Below, one piece after another: positions 1 through 9,471 of a stretch of 64,000 bases of DNA (position 1 is its first letter; each line of letters opens with the position of its first letter). The stretch comes from Paenibacillus gyeongsangnamensis (lineage in GTDB: Bacteria; Bacillota; Bacilli; Paenibacillales; NBRC-103111): positions 124,001 to 188,000 of the forward strand of contig NZ_JAQAGZ010000014.1 of assembly GCF_027533625.1 (NCBI RefSeq). The letters run 5' to 3'. Under the pieces are notes generated by a model, which was not told where the DNA came from, did not search any database, and was given only the letters and a program-made list of their open reading frames with translations. A program made the translations under genes and the position numbers.

Positions 1-444
1 TTACTATCGATTCTGCTTCACGAGGCGGCCGTTTGGTACAGCCGCTGGGACGAGGAGCACCGCAATCCGATCTTCGTTCATTCGGAACGCGGATTGAAGA
101 TTCTCGGGGTCCTGCCGGGCAGCCCGGCGGAGGAGCTCGGTCTTGTCGTCGGCGAGACCGTCCATAAAGTGAACGGGATGCCGGTGAGAACGAAGCGTGA
201 GCTGCATCAGGCGATGCAGACGAATCCGGCCTTCTGCAGGCTGGAAATATTGAATTTGGAGGGTGAGAGCAAGTTCGTGAAGCGCGGGATGTTCTCCGGC
301 GAGCATCACCAGCTGGGGATTATTCTGGCTCCGGACCAGGACGTGCTCTACTATGCCGAGGAACGGCAGGCTCACATCTTTGCCTATCTTAGCCGGAGGC
401 TGGTCGGCCTGCTGAGCAAGCGGGAGAATACCCGCTCGATGTAA
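1..444 (+). CDS. PDZ-domain membrane protein, C-terminal part (MinJ-like)
   Basis: The reading frame is open from the first base, so only the last 147 residues are present and the start lies outside the window. A PDZ fold is visible in LKILGVLPGSPAEELGL, followed by GETVHKVNGMPV, the usual ligand-loop and beta-strand signature. The tail is polar and ends KRENTRSM. In Bacillus subtilis a PDZ protein of this kind, MinJ (YvjD), which links DivIVA to MinD at division sites, lies close to uvrBA, and the same neighbourhood is seen here. The PDZ domain is seen directly; the MinJ assignment is inferred from position and could be wrong for another PDZ membrane protein. Confidence 0.75.
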   Translation, partial: LLSILLHEAAVWYSRWDEEHRNPIFVHSERGLKILGVLPGSPAEELGLVVGETVHKVNGMPVRTKRELHQAMQTNPAFCRLEILNLEGESKFVKRGMFSGEHHQLGIILAPDQDVLYYAEERQAHIFAYLSRRLVGLLSKRENTRSM

Positions 445-461
445 CTGATGCCATCGTAATG

Positions 462-497
462 AAAAAAGCCGCCTTGCGACTGCTCGCAAAGCGGCTT
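462..497. terminator. Bidirectional Rho-independent terminator
   Basis: Arms AAGCCGC and GCGGCTT enclose an inner TTGCGA/TCGCAA stem. On the minus strand the hairpin runs into a T tract, closing the motAB operon; on the plus strand a weaker T-rich run follows, so it may also end the PDZ gene. Confidence 0.8.
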
Positions 498-510
498 GCT
501 TCTTTATTCA

Positions 511-1299
511 TTAAGGAGAGGGCGTTGGAGCATTCTCCCTCAGTACGACGATTTCAACCCGGCGGTTCTTTGCACGGTTCTCTGCGCTGTTGTTCTCTAC
601 GACCGGACGCGTGTCGGCGTACGCCGTGGAGATAAATTTCTTCTGTTCCAGCTGCGCGTTGTACACGAAGTAGCGCAGCACGGACAGCGAGCGGGCTTGC
701 GACAAGCCCCAGTTGTCACGGTAAAGCGAGCCGGTCGACAGCGGCAGGTCGTCCGTGTGGCCCTCGATGCTGATCGTGGCGTCCAGCGTAGGGAATAGGC
801 TGGCCAGCTGGTTCAGAATCGGGAATGCAGCCGGCTTCAGGTCCGCCTTGCCAAGATCGAACAAGAACAGGTCGTTCAGCGTAACCGCTACGCCGCGGGG
901 CGTGTTGGCTGCGGATACTTGTCCCTGCAGCTTGTTCTGCTCGATGTAGGTCTGAATCTGCTTGAGCAGATCCTCAAGCTGACGTTCCTTCTTATCGTGG
1001 TCTTCCCGTTCTTTCTTTTCTTTATCGGCCGCTTCCTTGGCCGACTTGGTCGGATCGGCTCCGCCTTTGGCCGTGCTGACCTGTCCGAGAACGCCCGTGC
1101 CCTGCGGCATCAGCGTGTCGGCTTTCTTGAACTCGAACTTGAGCGCCTGCGATAAGATTTCGTATTTTTGCACATCTATCTTGCTCATGGCGTACATAAT
1201 GATGAAAAAGATCAACACCAGCGTAATGAAGTCAGCGTAGCTGAGGAGCCAGCGCTCGTGATTCTCGGGGGCTTCTTGCTTTTTACTTTTCCTCGCCAC
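511..1299 (-). CDS. motB: Flagellar motor stator protein MotB (OmpA-type)
   Basis: MotB-like stator subunit of 262 residues. A charged N-terminus (ARKSKKQEAPENHERW) leads into one membrane helix, YADFITLVLIFFIIMYAMSK, whose Asp (about residue 23) matches the conserved ion-carrying Asp of MotB. A Lys/Glu-rich linker (about 85-130) follows, then an OmpA-type peptidoglycan-binding domain with GHTDDLPL, NWGLSQARS and NRRVEIVV. I chose the GTG at 1299 because AGGTGA lies at the right distance and MotB proteins typically begin MARKSKK; an ATG at 1338 is also in frame. It overlaps the end of motA by 17 bases, indicating translational coupling. H+ or Na+ specificity cannot be decided from the sequence. 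Confidence 0.9.
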   Translation of the reverse strand: MARKSKKQEAPENHERWLLSYADFITLVLIFFIIMYAMSKIDVQKYEILSQALKFEFKKADTLMPQGTGVLGQVSTAKGGADPTKSAKEAADKEKKEREDHDKKERQLEDLLKQIQTYIEQNKLQGQVSAANTPRGVAVTLNDLFLFDLGKADLKPAAFPILNQLASLFPTLDATISIEGHTDDLPLSTGSLYRDNWGLSQARSLSVLRYFVYNAQLEQKKFISTAYADTRPVVENNSAENRAKNRRVEIVVLRENAPTPSP

Positions 1300-2074
1300 C
1301 GGTTTCACCTGCGCCTTCGCTATTTTTATTCTTCTCATGCTGGAAGGAGTTCAGCTTTTTCTTGATCAGCTGCGGATTCTCGCCGGCTTGAAGAGCCAGG
1401 ATGCCCTCGAGCATCAGCTCCATCTCGGAAATTTGATGCTTGCTGCGAATTTTAATCTTAGTCGCCAGCGGCAAGTAAACAAGGTTTGCAGAGGATACGC
1501 CGTACAAGGTAGCGGTAAAAGCGACTGCAATAGCCGGACCGAGGGCACCCGGGTCCGAGAGGTTGCCCAACACGTGAATGAGGCCCATAACGGTACCGAT
1601 GATCCCCATTGTCGGGGCGAAGCCGCCGGCGGCTTCGAACATCTTGGCCCAGCCCTCATGGTGATGCTCCAGCGCGTCCATCTCGAGCTCCATAATTTGA
1701 CGGGTCAGCTCGGGATCCGTGCCGTCGACGACCATCATCAAGCCGTCCCGCAGGAACGGATTGGTATGCTCTTGAGCCCGCTGTTCCAAGGCCAGCACGC
1801 CTTCGCGGCGGGCGATGGACGCCATGTCGACGAGTTCTTCGATGACGAGGCCCGGATTATGTTTCGTTTCGTTAAAAGCCATGCGTACCGCTTTGCCGAG
1901 CTCTTTTAGCTGGGACACCGGAAAGCTGGTGGCGACGGCGCCGATCGTACCTCCGAACACGATGAGCATCGCGCTCGGCACGAACAGCGCCGTAATATGC
2001 CCGCCGTCCCACACGTATCCCCCGATCAATGCGCCGATACCGAAAATAATGCCGATTAATGTTGTCAAATCCAC
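1283..2074 (-). CDS. motA: Flagellar motor stator protein MotA
   Basis: MotA/TolQ/ExbB-type stator protein of 263 residues with two N-terminal helices (about 3-20 and 28-48), a long cytoplasmic loop rich in charged residues that would contact FliG, and two C-terminal helices. The conserved block GGFAPTMGIIGTVMGLIHVL and the motif VAFTATLYGVSSANLVYLP are characteristic of MotA/MotP. Start is a GTG with AGGGGTGG upstream. Together with motB it forms a two-gene minus-strand operon that closes with the terminator at 462-497. MotP (Na+-type) is the main alternative name. Confidence 0.9.
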   Translation of the reverse strand: MDLTTLIGIIFGIGALIGGYVWDGGHITALFVPSAMLIVFGGTIGAVATSFPVSQLKELGKAVRMAFNETKHNPGLVIEELVDMASIARREGVLALEQRAQEHTNPFLRDGLMMVVDGTDPELTRQIMELEMDALEHHHEGWAKMFEAAGGFAPTMGIIGTVMGLIHVLGNLSDPGALGPAIAVAFTATLYGVSSANLVYLPLATKIKIRSKHQISEMELMLEGILALQAGENPQLIKKKLNSFQHEKNKNSEGAGETGGEEK

Positions 2075-2216
2075 TTCGTTCCACCCCTAGAGTCGATAAA
2101 ATGATATGTGCGGCGTTTTGTCTGTCGATAAAGGGCGCCGGTCTATTCATAACATAGGTACTGGGCCTATTATCCGGATTGATTCCATCCCGCTGCTTAC
2201 ATATGTTGGAATTCAT

Positions 2217-2245
2217 TTGCAACGGTGATCGAAAAAAGGTATAAT
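2217..2245 (+). promoter_or_regulatory. Sigma-A promoter of uvrBA
   Basis: TTGCAA at 2217-2222 and TATAAT at 2240-2245 are separated by exactly 17 bases. It is followed immediately by a LexA-like box, as expected for an SOS-controlled uvrBA operon. Confidence 0.75.
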
Positions 2246-2250
2246 ATATG

Positions 2251-2264
2251 GGAACAAATATTCC
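2251..2264 (+). promoter_or_regulatory. LexA (DinR) operator
   Basis: GGAACAAATATTCC matches 12 of 14 positions of the Bacillus SOS box CGAACRNRYGTTYC as I recall it. It starts six bases after the -10 hexamer, so bound LexA would block initiation or clearance. SOS control of uvrBA is established in B. subtilis. Confidence 0.6.
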
Positions 2265-2380
2265 TATAACAGGAAAGTCGAACGGAGTCGAACTGCACCG
2301 ATGAACGCATAACTATTTATCGGACAGGAGCGAGGAAAAGTTTAGAAGAAAAACACTCTTTTTCATGAATGGGTGATCTA

Positions 2381-4378
2381 ATGAGCGAGGTTATTGTAAG
2401 CGACCGCAAGTTTGAATTGATCTCCGACTACAAGCCGCAGGGAGACCAGCCCCAGGCGATCGAACGGCTGGTGCAGGGCGTCCGCGAAGGGAAGAAGCAC
2501 CAGACACTGCTCGGTGCGACCGGAACAGGCAAGACGTTCACTGCCGCTAACATCATCGCCCAGCTGAACCGGCCGACGCTGCTGATCGCGCACAACAAGA
2601 CGCTGGCGGCGCAGCTGTGCAGCGAGCTGAAGGAGTTTTTCCCGAACAATTCGGTCGATTATTTCGTCAGCTACTACGACTACTACCAACCGGAAGCGTA
2701 TATTGCGTCTTCCGATACGTATATTGAGAAGGATTCCAGCATCAACGACGAGATCGACAAGCTTCGCCACTCGGCGACCAGCTCTCTCTTCGAACGCCGG
2801 GACGTTATCATCGTTGCGAGCGTATCGTGCATTTACGGTCTCGGTTCCCCGATGGAGTACCGGGACATGGTGCTGTCGCTGCGCGTAGGCCAGGAACGCC
2901 CGCGCAACGAGCTGCTGCACCGGCTGATCGACATACAATACCAGCGCAACGACATCAATTTCATCCGGGGCACATTTCGGGTACGGGGAGATGTGGTGGA
3001 GATTTTCCCAGCCTCGCGCGACCAGCATGCGGTGCGCGTGGAGCTGTTCGGAGACGAGATCGAGCGGATCACGGAGATCGACGTGCTGACGGGCGAAATT
3101 ATCGGGGAACGCGAACATATCGCGATTTTTCCTGCTTCTCACTTCGTAACCCACGAGGAAACGATGAAGCGCGCGCTTGTGAATATCGAGCGGGAGCTGG
3201 AAGAGCGGCTGGAGGAGCTGAGGGGGCAGGGCAAGCTCCTTGAAGCCCAGCGCCTGGAGCAGCGTACCCGCTACGACATCGAGATGATGCAGGAGATGGG
3301 CTTCTGCTCGGGCATCGAGAACTATTCGGGTCCGCTGACGTTCCGCGAACGGGGAGCGACGCCTTACACGCTGCTCGATTATTTTCCGAAGGATATGCTG
3401 ATCATGGTGGATGAGTCCCATGCCACCCTGCCGCAGATTCGGGCCATGTATAACGGTGACCGGGCGCGCAAGGAAGTGCTTGTAGAGCACGGCTTCCGTC
3501 TGCCCTCCGCGCTCGATAACCGTCCGCTCCGGTTTGAAGAGTTCGAGGAGAAGGTGAATCAGATCGTATACATCTCGGCAACGCCGGGGCCGTATGAGAT
3601 CGACCACTGTCCGACGATGGTTCAGCAGATCATTCGTCCGACGGGGTTGGTCGATCCGGAGATCGAGGTTCGTCCGACGAAGGGACAGATCGACGATCTG
3701 CTCGGCGAGATCAACGACCGTATCAAGAAGGACGAGCGCGTCCTCGTGACCACCTTGACGAAGAAGATGGCCGAGGATTTGACCGACTATTTCAAGGACA
3801 TCGGCATTAAGGTACGGTATTTGCACTCGGATATCAAGACGTTGGAGCGGATGCAAATTTTGCGGGATCTCCGGCTCGGAGCGTTCCATGTGCTGGTCGG
3901 CATCAACCTGCTGCGGGAAGGCCTTGATTTGCCGGAGGTATCGCTGGTGGCGATCCTGGACGCGGATAAGGAAGGGTTCCTGCGCGCAGAGCGCTCGCTC
4001 ATCCAGACGATCGGCCGGGCGGCGCGGAACGCGAACGGCCGGGTCATCATGTACGGTGATAAGATAACCGAATCGATGCAGAAGGCAATTGACGAGACAT
4101 ACCGCCGACGCTCCATTCAGCTGGCATATAATGAAGAGCATAGAATTACGCCGCAGACGATTCAGAAGAAAGTGCGCGACGTGATCGAAGCGACGAAGGT
4201 CGCCGAATCCAAAGCGGACTACCTGACGGAAGTGAAGCAGACGAAGATGTCGAAGAAGGACCGGTTGACGCTCATCGAACGGATGGAGCAGGAAATGAAG
4301 GAAGCAGCCAAAAATCTGCAGTTCGAGCGCGCCGCGGAGCTTCGCGATGCCGTCTTGGAACTGAAGGCCGAGCTGTAA
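2381..4378 (+). CDS. uvrB: Excinuclease ABC subunit UvrB
   Basis: Damage-verification helicase subunit of nucleotide excision repair; it accepts DNA from UvrA and recruits UvrC. Visible features are Walker A GATGTGKT, the damage-probing beta-hairpin region YYDYYQPEAY, the DEAD-like box DESHATLPQ, helicase motif QTIGRAARN and a C-terminal UVR domain (EQEMKEAAKNLQFERAAELRD region) that binds UvrC. About 665 residues, full length. I prefer the ATG at 2381 because GGTGAT lies just upstream; an in-frame ATG at 2369 would add four residues but has no good ribosome site. uvrA follows after 19 bases in the same operon. Confidence 0.97.
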   Translation: MSEVIVSDRKFELISDYKPQGDQPQAIERLVQGVREGKKHQTLLGATGTGKTFTAANIIAQLNRPTLLIAHNKTLAAQLCSELKEFFPNNSVDYFVSYYDYYQPEAYIASSDTYIEKDSSINDEIDKLRHSATSSLFERRDVIIVASVSCIYGLGSPMEYRDMVLSLRVGQERPRNELLHRLIDIQYQRNDINFIRGTFRVRGDVVEIFPASRDQHAVRVELFGDEIERITEIDVLTGEIIGEREHIAIFPASHFVTHEETMKRALVNIERELEERLEELRGQGKLLEAQRLEQRTRYDIEMMQEMGFCSGIENYSGPLTFRERGATPYTLLDYFPKDMLIMVDESHATLPQIRAMYNGDRARKEVLVEHGFRLPSALDNRPLRFEEFEEKVNQIVYISATPGPYEIDHCPTMVQQIIRPTGLVDPEIEVRPTKGQIDDLLGEINDRIKKDERVLVTTLTKKMAEDLTDYFKDIGIKVRYLHSDIKTLERMQILRDLRLGAFHVLVGINLLREGLDLPEVSLVAILDADKEGFLRAERSLIQTIGRAARNANGRVIMYGDKITESMQKAIDETYRRRSIQLAYNEEHRITPQTIQKKVRDVIEATKVAESKADYLTEVKQTKMSKKDRLTLIERMEQEMKEAAKNLQFERAAELRDAVLELKAEL

Positions 4379-4397
4379 AGAAGGGAAGGATCGGGAA

Positions 4398-7280
4398 GTG
4401 GCAAGAGACAATATCGTAATCAAAGGCGCAAGAGCGCACAATTTGAAAAATATCGACGTCACCATCCCCCGCGATAAATTCGTCGTGCTGACCGGGCTTA
4501 GCGGCTCGGGCAAATCGTCCTTGGCTTTCGACACCATTTATGCCGAAGGCCAGAGAAGATATGTCGAATCGCTGTCCGCGTATGCGCGCCAGTTTCTTGG
4601 TCAGATGGATAAGCCGGATGTCGATTCGATTGAAGGGCTGTCACCGGCCATCTCAATCGACCAGAAGACGACGAGCCGTAACCCCCGTTCTACGGTAGGG
4701 ACGGTAACGGAAATTTACGACTATTTGCGTCTGCTGTTCGCCCGCATCGGCCGGCCGCATTGTCCGATCCACAAGATCGAGATAACGTCGCAAACGGTCG
4801 AACAAATGGTCGACCGGATTATGGAGTATCCGGAGCGGACGAAGCTCCAGATTCTCGCTCCGATCGTTTCCGGGCGCAAGGGAGAGCATTCCAAGCTGCT
4901 GGCTGACATTCAGAAGCAGGGCTTCGTTCGCGTCCGCGTGAACGGCGATATTCGCGACCTGTCGGAGACGATCGAGTTGGATAAGAATAAGAAGCATAAT
5001 ATCGAGGTCGTCGTCGACCGGATTGTCGTAAAGAGCGATGTGCATTCCCGCCTCGCGGACTCCCTGGAGACGGCGTTGAAGCTGGGCGAAGGTCGCGTTA
5101 TCGTTGACGTGATGGAGCAGGAGGAGCTGCTCTTCAGCCAGAATCTCGCTTGTCCGGAGTGCGGCTTCAGCATGGAGGAGCTGGCTCCGAGAATGTTCTC
5201 CTTCAACAGCCCGTTCGGGGCATGTCCGGAATGCGATGGTCTCGGCAGTAAAATGATCGTCGACCCGGATCTGCTTGTCCCGAATCCGAAGCTGACGATC
5301 GAAGAAGGCGCGTTCGAGGCTTGGGCCGGCAGCACGTCCAATTATTACCCGCAGTTTCTGGCCGCCGTTTGCGAACACTACAACATTCCGCGCGATAAGC
5401 CGGTGTCCGAGTTGACCAAGGAGCAGATGTCCAAGCTGCTGAGCGGTACGGGCGGCGAGAAAGTTCGTTTTAAATACGAGAACGATTTTGGCCACCGGAA
5501 AGAAGCCATGGTGGCGTTCGAGGGCATCATCCACAACCTGGAACGGCGTTACCGCGAGACGTTTTCGGATGGAATTCGAGAGCACATCGAGGCTTATATG
5601 AGCGCGAAGCCCTGCGGCAAATGCAAGGGAGAGCGCCTGAAGCCGGAATCGCTGGCCGTGACGATCAACTCGAAGAATATTGCCTACGTTACTTCGCTGT
5701 CCATTGGAGGTGCGGAGCAGTGGTTTCAGTCTCTCGACCTGAACGATCGGGAAATGCAGATCGCACATCTGATTCTGAGGGAAATCAACGCCCGCCTCGG
5801 CTTCCTGGTCAACGTAGGGCTTGATTATTTGACGATGCACCGCGCGGCCGGCACGCTCTCGGGCGGAGAGGCGCAGCGGATCCGTCTGGCGACGCAGATC
5901 GGATCGAGCTTGATGGGCGTCCTATATATCCTGGACGAGCCCAGCATCGGCTTGCATCAACGGGATAACGACCGATTGATCAAGACGCTTGAGCATATGC
6001 GGGACCTGGGCAACACGCTGATCGTCGTAGAGCATGACGAGGATACGATGATGGCGGCGGACTATATCATCGATATCGGGCCGGGGGCCGGGATTCATGG
6101 CGGTCAGGTCATTGCACAGGGAACGCCGAAGGAAATTATGGAAGACCTTAGCTCCATTACGGGCCAATATTTAAGCGGCCGAAAGTTCATTCCGGTTTCG
6201 GCCGAGCGGAGAAAGCCGAACGGCAAGTGGCTGGAAATCCGGGGAGCGAAGGAGAACAACCTGAGAGGCGTAAACGTCAAGTTTCCGCTCGGCGTATTCA
6301 GCTGCGTAACGGGCGTGTCCGGTTCCGGGAAGAGTACGCTGATCAATGAAATTTTGTATAAGACGCTGGCCAAAGAATTGAACGGGGCCAAAGTTAGACC
6401 AGGTGAGCACAAGGAATTTAAAGGCTTGGAGCACGTCGACAAGGTGATCGATATCGACCAATCGCCGATCGGCCGGACGCCGCGCTCGAACCCGGCCACT
6501 TACACCGGGGTATTCGACGACATCCGGGACGTCTACTCCGCAACCAATGAAGCCAAGGTACGCGGCTATAAGAAAGGCCGCTTCAGCTTCAACGTCAAGG
6601 GCGGGCGCTGCGAAGCTTGCCGCGGGGATGGCATTATCAAGATCGAGATGCACTTCCTGCCCGACGTATACGTGCCTTGCGAAGTATGCAAAGGCAAACG
6701 GTATAACCGCGAGACGCTGGAGGTCAAATATAAAGGAAAGAGCATCGCTGAAGTGCTCGAGATGACGATTGAGGACGCATGCGAGTTCTTCAAAAACATC
6801 CCGAGGATTCACCGGAAATTTTCGACACTGCTCGACGTAGGGTTAGGGTATATGAATTTGGGCCAACCGGCGACGACTTTATCGGGCGGCGAAGCCCAGC
6901 GGGTAAAGCTGGCGGCTGAGCTGTACCGACGAAGCACCGGCAAGACGATTTATATTCTCGATGAGCCGACAACAGGCCTGCACATTCACGACATCGACCG
7001 GCTGCTTAAAGTGCTTCACCGTCTGGTGGAGAACGGCGATTCGGTGCTCGTCATCGAGCACAACCTGGATGTAATCAAGACGGCCGATTACCTGATCGAC
7101 TTAGGTCCTGAAGGCGGAAGCCGTGGCGGAACGATTGTCGCGACCGGAACGCCGGAAGAGGTAGTCAAGGTCGAAGGCTCTTACACCGGGAAATACCTGA
7201 AACCGATTCTGGAGCGGGACCGTGCCCGTTCGGAGGATTACCGTCAGCGGATGAAAGAGATGGAAGACGCTGCCGTATAA
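4398..7280 (+). CDS. uvrA: Excinuclease ABC subunit UvrA
   Basis: ABC-type ATPase of 960 residues that scans DNA for bulky lesions and loads UvrB. It has two nucleotide-binding domains: Walker A GLSGSGKSS near residue 32 and GVSGSGKST near 640; two LSGGEAQR signature motifs; and zinc-module cysteines (CPECGF.. and CEACRGDG with CEVCKGKRY). Start is GTG with GGGAAGG upstream, 19 bases behind uvrB. The gene ends just before a strong terminator, so the transcript is uvrB-uvrA. Confidence 0.97.
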   Translation: MARDNIVIKGARAHNLKNIDVTIPRDKFVVLTGLSGSGKSSLAFDTIYAEGQRRYVESLSAYARQFLGQMDKPDVDSIEGLSPAISIDQKTTSRNPRSTVGTVTEIYDYLRLLFARIGRPHCPIHKIEITSQTVEQMVDRIMEYPERTKLQILAPIVSGRKGEHSKLLADIQKQGFVRVRVNGDIRDLSETIELDKNKKHNIEVVVDRIVVKSDVHSRLADSLETALKLGEGRVIVDVMEQEELLFSQNLACPECGFSMEELAPRMFSFNSPFGACPECDGLGSKMIVDPDLLVPNPKLTIEEGAFEAWAGSTSNYYPQFLAAVCEHYNIPRDKPVSELTKEQMSKLLSGTGGEKVRFKYENDFGHRKEAMVAFEGIIHNLERRYRETFSDGIREHIEAYMSAKPCGKCKGERLKPESLAVTINSKNIAYVTSLSIGGAEQWFQSLDLNDREMQIAHLILREINARLGFLVNVGLDYLTMHRAAGTLSGGEAQRIRLATQIGSSLMGVLYILDEPSIGLHQRDNDRLIKTLEHMRDLGNTLIVVEHDEDTMMAADYIIDIGPGAGIHGGQVIAQGTPKEIMEDLSSITGQYLSGRKFIPVSAERRKPNGKWLEIRGAKENNLRGVNVKFPLGVFSCVTGVSGSGKSTLINEILYKTLAKELNGAKVRPGEHKEFKGLEHVDKVIDIDQSPIGRTPRSNPATYTGVFDDIRDVYSATNEAKVRGYKKGRFSFNVKGGRCEACRGDGIIKIEMHFLPDVYVPCEVCKGKRYNRETLEVKYKGKSIAEVLEMTIEDACEFFKNIPRIHRKFSTLLDVGLGYMNLGQPATTLSGGEAQRVKLAAELYRRSTGKTIYILDEPTTGLHIHDIDRLLKVLHRLVENGDSVLVIEHNLDVIKTADYLIDLGPEGGSRGGTIVATGTPEEVVKVEGSYTGKYLKPILERDRARSEDYRQRMKEMEDAAV

Positions 7281-7287
7281 CGATAAT

Positions 7288-7328
7288 AAAAGAGCCCAGC
7301 ACCCCTTATCGGGAAGCTGGGCTCTTTT
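7288..7328 (+). terminator. Terminator of uvrBA
   Basis: Thirteen-base arms AAAAGAGCCCAGC and GCTGGGCTCTTTT with a 15-base loop; the 3' arm supplies its own T run. Confidence 0.9.
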
Positions 7329-7334
7329 GCATGC

Positions 7335-7363
7335 AGAAAAAACAGCCCGGGTAACCGGGCTGT
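7335..7363 (-). terminator. Terminator of the nitrite/sulfite reductase gene
   Basis: Read on the minus strand, ACAGCCCGG, a four-base loop and CCGGGCTGT are followed by a T run. It lies just beyond the stop codon at 7382. Confidence 0.85.
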
Positions 7364-7381
7364 CGGAAAGAATGGCTGTTC

Positions 7382-8992
7382 TTAAGAAGCCAGAATGGAA
7401 GTCAATTTATCTTGGAATGCCGAGGCGCCAACGCGGTTAACGAACTGATGGAACGTTTCGTCTTCGCTGCGGTTGTCTTTGTAGTACAGAATCAGCTGTT
7501 CCAGGACAGCACCTACGTCCTCACCTTTGACACGGCCTTTGAGCGTCTCGTTGAATTTTGCGCCTGGTCCGAGAATACCGCCTACGGCGATATCGAAAGC
7601 GTCAACCATGCCCTCCGGCGTTTTCACCAGTGCGCCTTGCAGACCGATGTCGGCAATATGCTTCTGACCGCAAGCGTTCGGGCATCCGATGAAGTGGATA
7701 CGTATGTCTTCATCCAGCTCGATCTTGGAATCGAGGTATTCCGCTACGCGGCGGGCTCTTTCCTTCGTTTCCACGACGGCCAGGTTACAGAACTCATTAC
7801 CGGTACAGGACACGGTACGGCTCATGAACAGATTCGGGTTCGGCGTCAAGCGTTCGAATACGCTCTCGGTCAAAGCTTTCTCCACCAGCTCGTTCATCAC
7901 GCCGGAGATGACGATGTCTTGGGAAACGGTGGTACGGATCGTTCCGTCGCCATACGTATCCGCTACGCGGGCGAGCTCGGCGAATTCGTCGCCGCTCAGG
8001 CGGCCGACAGGGATGTTCAGACCGATGTAGCTCAGGCCATCCTGCTTTTGCGGATGTACGCCGTTGAAGTAGGCTGCATTCCAGCCGATAATCTTATCTT
8101 CGCCGAGTGAAGGCATGTCGCCGATCAGTTCGATCAGCTTTTCTTTGAATTTCTCCGGTCCCCAATCCGCCACAAGGAATTTCAGACGGGCATGGTGCCG
8201 TTTCTCGCGATAGCCGAAGTCACGGAAAATCGTCGTAACGCCCGTTGCAACCTTCAGCACTTCCTCCGGACGAGCGAACAGATCGAGACGCTTCGCCAGA
8301 TGCGGCTTCGCCGACAGACCGCCGCCGACCCATACATGGAAGCCAAGCACTTCTTCGCCGTCGATCACTTTGGAAGCCGGGGTGAACGCCAGGCACTGGA
8401 TTTCGGCATGCGCCGAGTTATAAATATTAGTAGAAATGGACATTTTATATTTACGCGGCAAGTTCGAGAAATCCCGGTTGAGCAGGAAGAAATCGTTCAC
8501 TTGATTGACCAGGTCCGTCGTGTCGAACAACTCGTTCTTGTCGATGCCGGCCAGCGGATTGCCGACAATCGTACGAGGGCAGTCGCCGCAAGCTTCCCAG
8601 GAGTACAATCCGACCTTTTCCAAACGGTTGAAAATGTCAGGAAGCTGTTCAACGGTCAGCCAGTGGAACTGAATGGCTTGACGCGTCGTTACGTCCATCA
8701 GGTTGCGGCCGTAATCTTTGGCGATGCCGGCCAGGGCGCGCGCCTGGTCCGTCGTCAGAACGCCGGAGTTGATGCGGACGCGCATCATGAAGTGGCCGTT
8801 CTTCGGCTTTTGCTCATAGACGCCGGCCCACTTGAACAGGTTCATATCATCCGGTGTGATGGAGCTGTAGCCCTCATGAGCGTATTTCTCAATAATGGTG
8901 CGAATAATATCAAGGCCGTCTTTCTCCAGCTTCACAAGCTCCATCTTGTTAAGCTTAGAGGCATCGGCCGCCCAAATGGGTTCATATGCCAT
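7382..8992 (-). CDS. Ferredoxin-type nitrite/sulfite reductase (sirohaem, 4Fe-4S)
   Basis: Sirohaem-dependent reductase of 536 residues that reduces nitrite to ammonia or sulfite to sulfide with six electrons. Two ferredoxin-like half domains are seen (for example GHFMMRVRINSGVLT), and the 4Fe-4S/sirohaem cysteines lie in VSCTGNEFCN and GCPNACGQ (Cys-X5-Cys then Cys-X3-Cys). Also present is the conserved DVTTRQAIQFHW segment. No NADPH-flavoprotein gene is adjacent, which points to ferredoxin as donor. ATG start with AGGAGG upstream. Which substrate is used cannot be settled from sequence alone. The gene stands alone between its own promoter and terminator. Confidence 0.9.
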   Translation of the reverse strand: MAYEPIWAADASKLNKMELVKLEKDGLDIIRTIIEKYAHEGYSSITPDDMNLFKWAGVYEQKPKNGHFMMRVRINSGVLTTDQARALAGIAKDYGRNLMDVTTRQAIQFHWLTVEQLPDIFNRLEKVGLYSWEACGDCPRTIVGNPLAGIDKNELFDTTDLVNQVNDFFLLNRDFSNLPRKYKMSISTNIYNSAHAEIQCLAFTPASKVIDGEEVLGFHVWVGGGLSAKPHLAKRLDLFARPEEVLKVATGVTTIFRDFGYREKRHHARLKFLVADWGPEKFKEKLIELIGDMPSLGEDKIIGWNAAYFNGVHPQKQDGLSYIGLNIPVGRLSGDEFAELARVADTYGDGTIRTTVSQDIVISGVMNELVEKALTESVFERLTPNPNLFMSRTVSCTGNEFCNLAVVETKERARRVAEYLDSKIELDEDIRIHFIGCPNACGQKHIADIGLQGALVKTPEGMVDAFDIAVGGILGPGAKFNETLKGRVKGEDVGAVLEQLILYYKDNRSEDETFHQFVNRVGASAFQDKLTSILAS

Positions 8993-9051
8993 GGTGAATT
9001 GCTCCTCCTAAACTTCTAATTCCGATAATTTTAGTGTGAAAAACTAACTTA

Positions 9052-9080
9052 ATAGTACCACTTTTGAGACCGCTCTACAA
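9052..9080 (-). promoter_or_regulatory. Putative sigma-A promoter of the reductase gene
   Basis: On the minus strand TTGTAG, 17 bases and TACTAT lie about 60 bases before the start codon. No clear CymR or other operator was recognised. Confidence 0.45.
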
Positions 9081-9271
9081 TGTAAAAGAACAGAACAGCT
9101 CTATAAGGTTTTATTATAAAATTAGGGGATTTCGGTTATAATCGAAGCATCTGGCGAATCCTTTATGTTCCTGTGACAAACTTGTTACACTTGTCGAATC
9201 CGCTTGCACTTCCCGCCTAGTCAAGCTAAGATAAGAATTAAGTATTTTTGTATATTAAAGGAGGTCTCTCC

Positions 9272-9451
9272 ATGTTTTCCGGATTTGATCCGTTCGTGAT
9301 CTTGTTCACGATTGTTATTGCTATCGGCATAGTCCGTTTATTCGGGGCTAAAAAGAAAAACCCGTTCGCTATTGGCTTCGGCCTGGTGAGCCTGCTCGTG
9401 TTCCTGATCATGGACGTGGTTATGGTCATGGGATGGATGGGTAAAGCGTAA
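9272..9451 (+). CDS. Small membrane protein (DUF2759-like)
   Basis: A 59-residue protein of mostly hydrophobic sequence. Two membrane helices are visible: roughly FVILFTIVIAIGIVRLF and IGFGLVSLLVFLIMDVVMVM, joined by a short basic loop GAKKKN. The ATG at 9272 is set by a perfect AAAGGAGGT nine bases upstream; an earlier TTG is unlikely. Size and topology resemble the DUF2759 (YqgW-type) proteins of Bacilli, but the match is by eye only. A clean terminator follows, so it is transcribed alone. Function unknown. Confidence 0.7.
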   Translation: MFSGFDPFVILFTIVIAIGIVRLFGAKKKNPFAIGFGLVSLLVFLIMDVVMVMGWMGKA

Positions 9452-9471
9452 AGAAACGCATATGCGTACAT

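Noticed and set aside
2378..4537. Long minus-strand open frame of 719 codons opposite uvrB
   Set aside because: Its translation is rich in Arg, His, Leu and Gln, has no family pattern or ribosome site, and lies exactly opposite a certain uvrB; it is a GC-rich shadow frame.
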